The notes under the pieces were generated by a model, which searched no databases, was not told the DNA's origin, and saw only the letters and a list, made by a program, of their open reading frames with translations. From contig CAZMGC010000009.1 of NCBI GenBank assembly GCA_964565795.1, positions 1 to 28,055 of the forward strand: a stretch of DNA of 28,055 nt, in the 5' to 3' direction. Below are positions 1 through 6,653 of the stretch, one piece after another. Numbering within the stretch: the first letter of the stretch is position 1; each line of letters begins with the position of its first letter. The position numbers and the translations under genes were made by a program. Source of the stretch: 2-01-FULL-39-10-A sp964565795 (GTDB lineage Bacteria > Patescibacteriota > Microgenomatia > Levybacterales > UBA12049).

Positions 1-31
1 AGACTATCTTAGCAAAAAAAACGACCACTTT

Positions 32-265
32 CTAGGGCTTTCGTGGATCTATGAGACCTTCTTGAGTTTTTATTCTTTCAACAAATTTTCCAAAAGTTCT
101 CACATTACCATATCTTCCCCAAAGCTCATGCATCATCTCTTCACGTACTTCGTGCGTTGAGTGATCGCGGATTATGCTGCCTAGTGGCTCTACCCTGTGT
201 GCTGGCCAGTTGGCTCTGTCTGCTCTTTTAATTGTAGGTCTCGAAACCCAATTCGGTCTTTCCAT
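32..265 (-). CDS. Hypothetical protein, 77 aa
   Basis: I do not recognise this short, basic, hydrophilic protein. It has no membrane segment, signal peptide or cysteines. It contains a pair of methionines in a helical stretch near the middle (EEMMHEL) and ends in a proline/lysine-rich tail. Support for a real gene comes mainly from upstream: an extended -10 box TGGTATAAT lies 8 nt before the ATG, the same promoter layout as two other genes of this accessory block (ATGs at 1377 and 4420). It follows the alpha/beta hydrolase gene after 27 nt, and the promoter is packed into that gap. Nothing in the sequence indicates a function. Confidence 0.6.
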   Translation of the reverse strand: MERPNWVSRPTIKRADRANWPAHRVEPLGSIIRDHSTHEVREEMMHELWGRYGNVRTFGKFVERIKTQEGLIDPRKP

Positions 266-273
266 AAGGGGAG

Positions 274-296
274 ATTATACCAAAAAATGAGGCTAA
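274..296 (-). promoter_or_regulatory. Promoter of the 77-aa gene with TTAGCCTCA box
   Basis: The extended -10 element TGGTATAAT (274-282) lies 8 nt upstream of the ATG at 265, leaving an untranslated leader of only a base or two. There is no good -35 box. The motif TTAGCCTCA (288-296) sits just upstream and overlaps the TAG stop of the preceding hydrolase gene. The same box and extended -10 recur before the genes starting at 1377 and 4420. Confidence 0.6.
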
Positions 297-1018
297 ATTA
301 AATATTTGTTGATGAAGTTTTTTAACTGTCTATTTACCTCTTCAATTTTTTCTGGATATTTTCGATAGTCATGAGGTGAGTCTATTAGCGAGAAGACTTT
401 TGGATCTGATAATCTATCAAAAGTTTCTTTTACTCTTTCTGGTAAACAAATTGTGTCATCTTTTCCGGCAATTATTAATTTAGGTTTTTTACTCATTTTT
501 ATTTCCTCAGTTACTCTATAGTTTTCTTCATCCTCATAGAAAGAATCTGGTAAATCAAATTCTTTTATTTTCTCTCCCCCGCCTGGCGGCAAATCTCTAT
601 AGGAAACTTTTTTAGTAAGTGCCGTAAGTGAATTTTCTGTAATGCCCGGCATTATGGATGCATATCCGATAACGTATGGATTTTTTACACCTGAAATCAT
701 CGCGACACTTGCTCCCCTGCTGTGTCCCGTAACAAATGTAGGTTTATTTCCGAAATTTTCTATTACTTCTTCTACTGCTTTAATGTAGTTTGTAGTGGTA
801 TAAAGACTTAATTCGCCTGGACTTTCCCAAGTTCCTGGTGGATCAAATGAAACAGCGTAAAATCCAAGTTCCGCTAGAAGATTTACATGACTAGCTATAT
901 GTGAGTAATCTTTTGTGTCTAGTTTTCCTGGTAAAACTATTGCAAGTTTTTCAGAATCCTTATCCCCTTTTTCGTAAGTAGCCAATTCAAAATTTTTAGT
1001 TTTAATCATAGAAGTCAT
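293..1018 (-). CDS. Alpha/beta hydrolase family protein
   Basis: This 241-aa protein has the layout of an alpha/beta hydrolase. The nucleophile elbow GHSRG (G-x-S-x-G, serine near residue 99) follows a strand-like stretch. A late acidic site lies in the IIAGKDD segment, and a histidine in SPHDY near residue 217 completes a plausible Ser-Asp-His triad. There is no signal peptide or membrane helix, so a cytoplasmic esterase, lipase or peptidase-like hydrolase is likely; the substrate cannot be read from the sequence. It starts 8 nt after the stop of the small membrane-protein gene upstream and probably shares its transcript. A second in-frame ATG three codons in is an alternative start. The family call is firm, the specific function unknown. 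Confidence 0.82.
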   Translation of the reverse strand: MTSMIKTKNFELATYEKGDKDSEKLAIVLPGKLDTKDYSHIASHVNLLAELGFYAVSFDPPGTWESPGELSLYTTTNYIKAVEEVIENFGNKPTFVTGHSRGASVAMISGVKNPYVIGYASIMPGITENSLTALTKKVSYRDLPPGGGEKIKEFDLPDSFYEDEENYRVTEEIKMSKKPKLIIAGKDDTICLPERVKETFDRLSDPKVFSLIDSPHDYRKYPEKIEEVNRQLKNFINKYLI

Positions 1019-1026
1019 AAGTCTAT

Positions 1027-1377
1027 TTAGTTTGGACCTACTCTTTTTAAGTATAAAAGATTCTTTTTTCTTATGCCAATAGGTTGTGCTAGCTCAGAAT
1101 GTACTGGTGTGGATAACTTGTCTTTGGCATCAAAGATCATGCGTAGTCCTAAATAAGTTAGTCCTACTCCAAATAAAATATCCTTTGGGCTATTTGATTT
1201 TAAAGATGACTCCACCATAGGAATACTTATGCAAACAAGAAATGCTCCCCAGAACGCTAAATGCCTGCCTAAAGTCTTTTCTGGTAAATTTCCAGTTAAT
1301 AAAGCGAGACTTTGTTCAACTCTTGGATTTGTTTGTAAATCTTTTTCTGGAACTTGAGGTGTTCTTTCTAATGACAT
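1027..1377 (-). CDS. Small two-helix membrane protein
   Basis: This 116-aa protein is not assignable to a family by eye. It has a polar N-terminal tail of about 38 residues, two hydrophobic segments at roughly 40-55 and 66-82, and a basic C-terminus, so it is probably an integral membrane protein with two passes. It has its own promoter: an extended -10 TGCTATAAT lies 8 nt before the ATG, so the mRNA should be nearly leaderless. The hydrolase gene follows after 8 nt, suggesting a two-gene transcript. The shared promoter style groups it with the other accessory genes downstream of holB. Confidence 0.65.
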   Translation of the reverse strand: MSLERTPQVPEKDLQTNPRVEQSLALLTGNLPEKTLGRHLAFWGAFLVCISIPMVESSLKSNSPKDILFGVGLTYLGLRMIFDAKDKLSTPVHSELAQPIGIRKKNLLYLKRVGPN

Positions 1378-1385
1378 AATCGGGC

Positions 1386-1407
1386 ATTATAGCAAATTTG
1401 AGGCTAA
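1386..1407 (-). promoter_or_regulatory. Promoter of the 116-aa membrane-protein gene with TTAGCCTCA box
   Basis: The extended -10 element TGCTATAAT occupies 1386-1394, 8 nt before the ATG at 1377. TTAGCCTCA lies at 1399-1407 and includes the TAG stop of the upstream zinc-ribbon gene. There is no convincing -35 hexamer, so recognition probably depends on the extended -10. Confidence 0.6.
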
Positions 1408-1793
1408 TTTTGGAGACTTTCTATCTGGTTAAGTAATTCTTGCTGATTACTAGCGGGCATCGCATTCATGGAATTTTGGATTCCAATTATCTGGTTATAT
1501 GCTTCTTTATAATAGTTAATAACCCTTGAGGTAATAATAATCATAAGTCCAGTCGCGATGATGGTAACTCCAATTGTAATTAGTCCCACAAACTGCGCTC
1601 TCTTATCATCTTTTAAGAAATATTTAACTCCGGGAATTATCCCGAAAGGAGGAAGTAAAAATGCAGCTACTATAATAGTAATAGACTTACCGAGCGAAAA
1701 TTTAAAAGGCGGCTCTTTTATTTTCTTCCCGCAGTTAGGACAAAAATAAAAACTTTCCTGAGTAGGACTTTTACAATACTTACAAGTATTCAC
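1404..1793 (-). CDS. Zinc-ribbon membrane protein
   Basis: This 129-aa protein has an N-terminal zinc ribbon with cysteines at about residues 4, 7, 18 and 21 (C-x2-C then C-P-N-C), followed by two hydrophobic segments at about 36-57 and 68-88 and a glutamine/asparagine-rich tail. This is the common zinc-ribbon plus membrane-helix architecture of uncharacterised small bacterial proteins. I chose a GTG start at 1793 rather than the in-frame TTG at 1829, because that TTG is itself the first three bases of a TTGACA -35 box and the GTG falls where a leaderless start is expected. With this start the zinc ribbon begins almost at the N-terminus, which is usual for such proteins. Function is unknown. 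Confidence 0.65.
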   Translation of the reverse strand: MNTCKYCKSPTQESFYFCPNCGKKIKEPPFKFSLGKSITIIVAAFLLPPFGIIPGVKYFLKDDKRAQFVGLITIGVTIIATGLMIIITSRVINYYKEAYNQIIGIQNSMNAMPASNQQELLNQIESLQN

Positions 1794-1800
1794 TGATTTG

Positions 1801-1829
1801 ATGGTTTCAAAAAATATGCAAAGTGTCAA
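1801..1829 (-). promoter_or_regulatory. Promoter of the zinc-ribbon gene
   Basis: A perfect TTGACA (1824-1829) is followed after 17 nt by AACCAT (1801-1806), a weak -10 matching TATAAT at three positions. The GTG start at 1793 is 7 nt further on. The spacing matches other predicted leaderless starts in the window and decides the start codon. Confidence 0.5.
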
Positions 1830-1870
1830 TAAAATATGAATAAGAATATCGTTACTTAATATAAGAGAGG

Positions 1871-2659
1871 TTAGATGCTGTTGCGTTCATTCGTCAGTTG
1901 AAACAGAACTTCTCTGATTTTGGTTTGAGTATCCAGAAGTCTGAAATTAAAAGATAAACGTCTCTTTTCATCCTGTGCAATTTGACGGTTTGTCTCTGTC
2001 TCTTTTGCGTTAAATTCGTCATGTACATCTTGAAGTATTTTATTAATTGATTCAATTGTAGATAATAACTTGGTTCTAGTTTTTATATCTAAAGAAAAAT
2101 CACTTAATAAATCTGAGGTTGCATACCCATTTTCATTTAACTTTAGATCCTGCTTAATAATTTTCATTTGAATACTTCTTAATTCTTTTCGCGACTCTTT
2201 ATAGGATTGTAGATAAGTATCCTGCCGATCAATCGCAAATTTCTCTAAACCTAAAATATCTGTAAATATAGTGCTAGTTGAGTCAATGCATTCTATTAAT
2301 CTTCGTCTTAAAGTTTCATCATTAAATAAATAGATATCGTCAATATATGTTCGTATATGTTTAACTGAGTCAACTCCTAAATTTATATTTTTAATATAGT
2401 ACATCCCACGTTCTTCATTGTCTGTTTTTAGTTTTTCAAATAATTCAATTAGGGTGCCAAGGTCTATTATGAGGTTGTCGTAAATATTTGTTGTCTTAGA
2501 TTTTATTTCGCTTGATTTGAATCTTCTTTTTTGCACATATGTTGCGAAGAAGCTTGCTAAAACAGCCAATAAAGATACTACTATAGGAAATATGAGGTAT
2601 TTAATTAAAATTCCCGTTTCTTGTATTTGATTAGGTGATGGCGTAGGTGTAATTGCCAT
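1871..2659 (-). CDS. Membrane-anchored helical protein, unknown function
   Basis: This 262-aa protein begins with a short polar stretch rich in T and P and then one strong hydrophobic segment at about residues 20-41. The segment is followed by a basic stop (QKRRFK), predicting a single N-terminal anchor with the rest on the cytoplasmic side. The remainder is charged and looks largely alpha-helical, possibly coiled-coil near the C-terminus; no catalytic motif is evident. It has a good promoter of its own (TTGACT-17-TATAAC). It is the first gene beyond the most distant holB-3'-like fragment (2754-2792). I do not recognise a family. Confidence 0.65.
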   Translation of the reverse strand: MAITPTPSPNQIQETGILIKYLIFPIVVSLLAVLASFFATYVQKRRFKSSEIKSKTTNIYDNLIIDLGTLIELFEKLKTDNEERGMYYIKNINLGVDSVKHIRTYIDDIYLFNDETLRRRLIECIDSTSTIFTDILGLEKFAIDRQDTYLQSYKESRKELRSIQMKIIKQDLKLNENGYATSDLLSDFSLDIKTRTKLLSTIESINKILQDVHDEFNAKETETNRQIAQDEKRRLSFNFRLLDTQTKIREVLFQLTNERNSI

Positions 2660-2670
2660 ATTGTAGGTGT

Positions 2671-2699
2671 GTTATAGCTTAAACTAAGGTCGTAGTCAA
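2671..2699 (-). promoter_or_regulatory. Promoter of the 262-aa membrane-protein gene
   Basis: TTGACT (2694-2699), a 17-nt spacer and TATAAC (2671-2676) make a near-consensus sigma70-type promoter. The ATG at 2659 is 11 nt beyond the -10 box, so the leader is predicted to be only about 5 nt. Confidence 0.65.
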
Positions 2700-2753
2700 T
2701 ATGTGTTAATTTTATATCAAATGTTATTAAATTCAATAGATATAATTTTAAAT

Positions 2754-2792
2754 TTAAATATTCAAAAATAAATTTTCTAATGCGAGGCGGAG
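2754..2792 (-). repeat. Orphan holB 3'-end fragment, copy 4 (most distant and most decayed)
   Basis: Read on the minus strand, this stretch encodes RLALENLFLNI followed by TAA, matching the last residues of the intact delta' protein at 6678. A one-base deletion upstream breaks the frame, and the expected proline codon CCC is CTC. It lies 25 nt after the stop of the 272-aa gene at 2818 and has no open gene body upstream, so it is a detached 3' end and not a gene. See copies at 3731-3776 and 4456-4496. Confidence 0.75.
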
Positions 2793-2817
2793 TTCGCGTT
2801 AAAAGAGTTATTCTTTT

Positions 2818-3636
2818 TTACCATGAATCACCAGAATTAGCAGTCGCGTAATTATCTATTTCTTCTGGGGGATTATTCACAAACGCACGCTTTCCAGATT
2901 GTGTTACAGAACTAGAATCCCAGCGCTTACCGTGAATGTCTGTAAGATAATATTCGAGATGTTCAATACGGGGACCTTTTCCACCAGTTATATAGCTGCC
3001 CAGTTTGTATGCAATATATCTTCTGATTGGATTTTCAACTTCTTGAGCGAGTGGATCGTATATTAGTGAGTTATCATTTACAAAATCGTCAGTTCCCAAA
3101 GTTATTGCTGATTCGCCCAATGGACCTACTGTAGTTAGGTTCGCTGTTACTGCAATTTGCTGAAAATCTTCTCCGACAATTTGAGGAGGAGTTGCTAATC
3201 CTAACATGCTTGCTACGAATCCTCTCTTAGGATGGGCTATCTGATGATCTTCCCTTGGTGTAGTGCCAAATTTATTGCCCCATCTTAAAAAATAAAGAAA
3301 CACTAATCTAGGATCATCTTCTGTTCCTAGGATTTGGGTATTTGTAACTACCTCTTTTAGCTTAGCAGCTTGGATTCTTGGATCGTGTGTCTTAATGGCT
3401 TCTAAAATATCCTGAAGTTGTTGGGCAACGGGTTGTAGTGCTTCTCTTTGAGTAGCTATTTTTTCATCTCTTAGGCGTTGTTTTTCATTGGCTGCCTTAA
3501 TTACTTCAGCTTTTCTTGTAGCTTCTACAGCGGATGCTCTTTGTGCTGCTTCATTTAGTCTTCTAGCTTCTTCTGCCGCTTTCGCAGCTAAGGCTTCTTG
3601 TGCTGCCCTAAATTGATCGTATATGTCTCTAGACAT
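2818..3636 (-). CDS. A/E/R-rich helical protein, paralogue 1
   Basis: This 272-aa protein is of unknown function. Residues 1-80 are rich in Ala, Glu, Arg and Gln with heptad-like spacing, predicting a long helix or coiled coil. The following region (about 80-270) looks globular and carries the conserved stretch FLRWGNKFG. There is no signal peptide or membrane segment. It is a clear paralogue of the gene at 4512-5291: both start MSRDIYDQF, keep a nearly identical helical half, share the FLRWGNKFG and GEDFQQ motifs and end in DSW, while the C-terminal thirds differ much more. The same promoter and a related palindrome precede both, so the upstream region was duplicated with the gene. Confidence 0.75.
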   Translation of the reverse strand: MSRDIYDQFRAAQEALAAKAAEEARRLNEAAQRASAVEATRKAEVIKAANEKQRLRDEKIATQREALQPVAQQLQDILEAIKTHDPRIQAAKLKEVVTNTQILGTEDDPRLVFLYFLRWGNKFGTTPREDHQIAHPKRGFVASMLGLATPPQIVGEDFQQIAVTANLTTVGPLGESAITLGTDDFVNDNSLIYDPLAQEVENPIRRYIAYKLGSYITGGKGPRIEHLEYYLTDIHGKRWDSSSVTQSGKRAFVNNPPEEIDNYATANSGDSW

Positions 3637-3649
3637 ATTATTGTCCTGT

Positions 3650-3678
3650 AGTATACATCTCCCCTAGTTATTAATCAA
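3650..3678 (-). promoter_or_regulatory. Promoter of paralogue 1
   Basis: TTGATT (3673-3678), a 17-nt spacer and TATACT (3650-3655) are followed after 13 nt by the ATG at 3636. An AGGA just before the start could act as a weak Shine-Dalgarno site. The last 20 or so bases before the ATG are identical to those of the paralogue at 5291. Confidence 0.6.
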
Positions 3679-3696
3679 ATATCTGTTTAGGAATAT

Positions 3697-3727
3697 TAGC
3701 CTCGCAAGGCCAGGCCTTGCGAGGCTA
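3697..3727 (-). repeat. Perfect 31-bp palindrome
   Basis: Two 15-nt arms (TAGCCTCGCAAGGCC and its exact complement) flank one central base. The palindrome lies between the holB-3'-like fragment at 3731 and the promoter of paralogue 1. There is no T-tract, so a simple intrinsic terminator is unlikely. The outer arm starts with TAGCCTC, the core of the box upstream of three other genes in this block. An imperfect copy lies at 5335-5365. Confidence 0.85.
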
Positions 3728-3730
3728 GCG

Positions 3731-3776
3731 CTATAGGTTAAGGAGTAAGTTCTCTATTGCGAGGCGGGGGTTGGCG
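3731..3776 (-). repeat. Orphan holB 3'-end fragment, copy 3
   Basis: The minus strand encodes NPRLAIENLLLNL followed by TAG, against NPRLALENLFLNI and TGA at the end of intact holB. Many differences are synonymous or conservative. The fragment lies 17 nt after the stop of the CPBP gene at 3794, and no delta' body precedes it. It directly abuts the 31-bp palindrome. Confidence 0.85.
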
Positions 3777-3793
3777 TCGCAATCAGTGCCGTT

Positions 3794-4420
3794 CTATCCG
3801 TTTAATATTTTATGATTCCATCTTGCGTGATTTAATATCGGCGCAAGTACTCCAAATCTTCTTTGCAGAATCCAATTAGCAGCACCAAGTAGTAGTTGTG
3901 GTGTTGGTATCGTATTGGTGTCGAATCCCTTTTTTGTTATATTATGCAGAAATCCAAATGTTAATGTAGTTACTGCCCCAACAATGAGTTCTTTTCTGCT
4001 GAACTTAAATCCCCCAGTTCCTATTGCTGATTCTTTGAAAGGATTTTTTATATCATTATCAGTCGCACTAACTAAAAAAGATGGAACAGCTCTAAAAAAT
4101 AGCTCTTCGGATATTGGTGCAGTTATAACTGATTCCAACTGCGTTGAGGGCGAACGAAGAAAATCTTTTCCGCATTGCTCAGCATTCGCACTAGTTTTGC
4201 AAAGGTCAGTGACGTAATCTCGGAATTGTGAATTTCCTGTTTGTTTGCCTGTAGCTTCAGTGGTAATTCTACCCAGCTCATTAGAAGCTGGTAGTTCTAT
4301 CTCGACTAAAGTTCCACCAAGGACTAAACCACCAGAAAATCGTGCAGCGTTTTTTAGAAAGTCTCTTCTGCTTTGTGTAAATCCGTGATCAATTCCTGGG
4401 CGTGGACCAAATTCACTCAT
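3794..4420 (-). CDS. CPBP family intramembrane protease homologue with twin-arginine N-terminus
   Basis: This 208-aa protein carries the three CPBP (CAAX protease / bacteriocin-processing) motifs: EExxxR (E105, E106, R110), FxxxH (F155, H159) and HxxxN (H198, N202). These are the putative metal-binding catalytic residues. Known family members are multi-pass membrane proteases acting on prenylated proteins or bacteriocin-type peptides, or serving as immunity proteins. The N-terminus is odd: SRRDFLK at residues 17-23 before a hydrophobic, glycine-rich stretch is a textbook twin-arginine (Tat) signal, unusual for this family. Two cysteines at 74 and 83 could pair outside the membrane. The gene has its own promoter 6 nt before the ATG and sits alone between two holB-3'-like fragments. 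The substrate is unknown. Confidence 0.82.
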   Translation of the reverse strand: MSEFGPRPGIDHGFTQSRRDFLKNAARFSGGLVLGGTLVEIELPASNELGRITTEATGKQTGNSQFRDYVTDLCKTSANAEQCGKDFLRSPSTQLESVITAPISEELFFRAVPSFLVSATDNDIKNPFKESAIGTGGFKFSRKELIVGAVTTLTFGFLHNITKKGFDTNTIPTPQLLLGAANWILQRRFGVLAPILNHARWNHKILNG

Positions 4421-4426
4421 CGCGGA

Positions 4427-4448
4427 ATTATATCAGAAATGAGGCTAA
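4427..4448 (-). promoter_or_regulatory. Leaderless promoter of the CPBP gene with TTAGCCTCA box
   Basis: The extended -10 element TGATATAAT (4427-4435) ends 6 nt before the ATG at 4420, so transcription should start at or next to the start codon. TTAGCCTCA occupies 4440-4448 at the same distance from the -10 as in the gene starting at 1377. There is no consensus -35. Confidence 0.65.
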
Positions 4449-4455
4449 ACTAAAA

Positions 4456-4496
4456 CTATAGGTTAAGGAATAAATTCTCTAGGGCGAGGCGGGGTT
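4456..4496 (-). repeat. Orphan holB 3'-end fragment, copy 2
   Basis: The minus strand encodes PRLALENLFLNL followed by TAG. The similarity to the intact holB terminus stops sharply upstream of the proline codon, where the base sequence becomes unrelated. It lies 15 nt after the stop of the 259-aa paralogue at 4512. Copies 2 and 3 share the ending CTATAG, while copy 4 and the intact gene end in an isoleucine codon. Confidence 0.85.
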
Positions 4497-4511
4497 AGAA
4501 AATGTTAGTTT

Positions 4512-5291
4512 TTACCAAGAGTCACTCGAATCTCCTGGTAAGTTTTCAAACTCCCTTCTTCCATATAGATCTATAGAGCTTATATCCCAACTTCTGCCCT
4601 GTCTATCTTTACGCAGATAATATGTATTCCCTGAATATCTACTGGTAAAAAGATTAAAAGCTTCAAATCTGCGCATAGGATTCTCGATAGCAGTAGCCAA
4701 TAAAGGATATATTAACGAGGTGTCTTTAATAAAGCCTTCCGTTTCTAAAGAACCATGTGAGCCAATTTCAGAAATAGCGCTTATTCTTTCAGAACCTAAA
4801 GATACTGTTACTTGCTGAAAATCTTCACCGATTATTCTGTCTGGAGTTTCTTCCCCTAAATATCTTGCAATGAGTCCTTTCTTGGGATGTGCTAACTGAT
4901 AATCTTCTTGTGGAGTTAATCCAAATTTATTTCCCCACCTTAGAAATAAAATAAATATTAATCTTGGATCATCAATTTGTCCGATGATTTTTGTTGCTGT
5001 TGCAACATCTTTTTCTCTAGCAGCCTGAATTCTCGGGTCATTTAGTTTTATTGCTTCTAAAATAGCCTGAAGTTGTTGAGCAACAGGTTCTAGTTTTTCT
5101 TTTTGCGCAGCTATTTTTTCATCTCTTAAACGCTGTTTTTCGCTAGCTGCTCTGATCACTTCAGCTTTTCTTGTAGCTTCTATGGCCGCAGCTCTTTGTG
5201 CAGCTTCATTTAATTTTCTAGTTTCTTCTGCTCTTTGTGCAGCTATGGCTTCCTGAGCTGCTTTAAATTGATCATATATGTCTCTAGACAT
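4512..5291 (-). CDS. A/E/R-rich helical protein, paralogue 2
   Basis: This 259-aa protein of unknown function is a paralogue of the product of 2818-3636. I place the start at the ATG at 5291 rather than an in-frame ATG at 5393, because this gives the same MSRDIYDQF N-terminus as the paralogue. The longer version would also read through the palindrome and promoter. Residues 1-80 form an Ala/Glu/Arg/Gln-rich helical region. A globular part follows with FLRWGNKFG and GEDFQQ, and the protein ends in DSW. Divergence is concentrated after about residue 160, the pattern expected if the helical half is a shared scaffold and the C-terminal part is specific. There is no secretion signal or membrane helix. 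Confidence 0.75.
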   Translation of the reverse strand: MSRDIYDQFKAAQEAIAAQRAEETRKLNEAAQRAAAIEATRKAEVIRAASEKQRLRDEKIAAQKEKLEPVAQQLQAILEAIKLNDPRIQAAREKDVATATKIIGQIDDPRLIFILFLRWGNKFGLTPQEDYQLAHPKKGLIARYLGEETPDRIIGEDFQQVTVSLGSERISAISEIGSHGSLETEGFIKDTSLIYPLLATAIENPMRRFEAFNLFTSRYSGNTYYLRKDRQGRSWDISSIDLYGRREFENLPGDSSDSW

Positions 5292-5304
5292 ATTATTGTC
5301 CTGT

Positions 5305-5333
5305 AGTATACATCTCTCACATGCATATTTCAA
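5305..5333 (-). promoter_or_regulatory. Promoter of paralogue 2
   Basis: TTGAAA (5328-5333), a 17-nt spacer and TATACT (5305-5310) stand 13 nt before the ATG at 5291. The segment from the -10 to the ATG is identical to that of paralogue 1, while the spacers have diverged. Confidence 0.6.
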
Positions 5334-5334
5334 A

Positions 5335-5365
5335 TAGCCTCGCAAGGCCTGGCCTTGGGAGGTTA
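5335..5365 (-). repeat. Imperfect palindrome, second copy
   Basis: One arm TAGCCTCGCAAGGCC (5335-5349) is identical to that of the 3697-3727 palindrome. The other arm differs at two of 15 positions. It lies directly upstream of the -35 box of paralogue 2, as in the other copy. Confidence 0.8.
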
Positions 5366-5429
5366 ATATTATAAATGAAAAAATTAAGGGCAAATAATTG
5401 TAAGACTATAAAAAGTAACTTGCAGGATG

Positions 5430-6647
5430 TTAATCTGCGCTATCTGGATCAAATGGTCTTTCTATGTGAATTACTGGTTGACCCATAAATGTTGGAGATG
5501 GAGGCGTATAGTATCTTCCGCCTCCTGGTACTACTGGAAGTCTATTTGATCTGTAGGATCTAATTCTTTCTGCGACTCCAATCCAATATTTAGATACGTG
5601 TTCATGAAGAGTCGGTCTAGAGGATAAATATTTTCCATAACCTCGACTAGTTGCTGCTCTGTATTGGTTTCCAATTTCTCCGAAAGGTACTTCGCTTCTT
5701 TTGCCTAAGCTATTAAAATGATCAAAGGTTCGTAGGATAACATCTATAATATGTGGGGTAACTTCCTGAGGGACATTTTGCGTAGCTAAATCAGGTTTTA
5801 AATCAAATATTTTAGCAAGTCCATCTTCCATTACTTTTCTCAATGCTTCTTCATATGTTTTTTCTCCTTTGTAGGTATGTGTTAATAATGTACCAGTCCC
5901 AGGATCAAAAATTCCCTGATCTTCTCCTGAATTATCTGCAGACGATCTTATATTTTGACTAGATTTTTCACCAAGAGCTACTCTTGATGTTGTATTAAAA
6001 TATCTATATCTGGGTTCTGGCTCCCTATCTGATTCAAATCCAATTCTCCTGATTGCATTTACAGCTTCAACGAGGGTTGCTGCACCTGAATCTGGTGCTC
6101 CTTGTGCATATGAAACTCCAAAAGATAGATCTCTTTTTGGACCATCTGGTGTATTGCTATCATTGTAAACCAAATCTCCAAATGAAGTTCCATGAGACGC
6201 AACAAAGTGACCTTTTTCAACAGCATCTGGCCCATGAATATAATTGCTGAATGAATCTGTTGCGAATCCTACTGCGATAATTTTATCTTTGGTTGGACTC
6301 TTTAATACTGCACCAAAAAATGAGAAATCAATTTCTCCTCCCTCAACATGAGAAGTGCGGTAGCTTAAAGGATGACTATCGCCTGTTGTGCTAATCGCTT
6401 CAACACTCCATCCTGGTAACATTTTATCTCTAATTTCCTCCAAAAAAGGAACGGTTCCAATAGTTTGATTGGCAGCTTCAAAAGTTGCTTTTATCATTCT
6501 ATCTCTTTGAGGTGCATCTTCATTTTCAGGAGGAATCGAAGGTTCAGTCACGAGAGGAGATGAGGGTGTTGCTGCAGTAGCTCTTAATCTTGCTATAAAT
6601 GCAGCATCCCTTGGATTAACAGGTTTTGGATTTCTTTCATTTCCCAT
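5430..6647 (-). CDS. Unrecognised 405-aa protein
   Basis: I do not recognise this protein. Residues 1-50 are rich in P, S, T and charged residues and probably disordered. From about 50 to 340 the sequence looks like one or more soluble globular domains with mixed secondary structure. The last 40 residues are again rich in P, G and Y. There is no signal peptide, transmembrane helix or cysteine pair. It is the first gene after holB, with a strong leaderless promoter that uses the holB stop codon as part of its -35 box. Together with paralogue 2 it fills the interval between the intact holB end and orphan copy 2, so the two may have arrived together. Confidence 0.7.
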   Translation of the reverse strand: MGNERNPKPVNPRDAAFIARLRATAATPSSPLVTEPSIPPENEDAPQRDRMIKATFEAANQTIGTVPFLEEIRDKMLPGWSVEAISTTGDSHPLSYRTSHVEGGEIDFSFFGAVLKSPTKDKIIAVGFATDSFSNYIHGPDAVEKGHFVASHGTSFGDLVYNDSNTPDGPKRDLSFGVSYAQGAPDSGAATLVEAVNAIRRIGFESDREPEPRYRYFNTTSRVALGEKSSQNIRSSADNSGEDQGIFDPGTGTLLTHTYKGEKTYEEALRKVMEDGLAKIFDLKPDLATQNVPQEVTPHIIDVILRTFDHFNSLGKRSEVPFGEIGNQYRAATSRGYGKYLSSRPTLHEHVSKYWIGVAERIRSYRSNRLPVVPGGGRYYTPPSPTFMGQPVIHIERPFDPDSAD

Positions 6648-6653
6648 ACGGCA

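Noticed and set aside
1794..1829. TTG start at 1829 for the zinc-ribbon gene
   Set aside because: The TTG is the beginning of a TTGACA -35 box, and the extra 12 residues precede a zinc ribbon that normally starts at the N-terminus.
3697..3727. Intrinsic terminator
   Set aside because: The stem is perfect, but the loop is a single base and no T-run follows on either strand. I list it as a palindrome only.
5292..5393. Longer N-terminus for paralogue 2 starting at the ATG at 5393
   Set aside because: It would translate the palindrome and the promoter. The paralogue starts at the equivalent internal ATG with identical residues.
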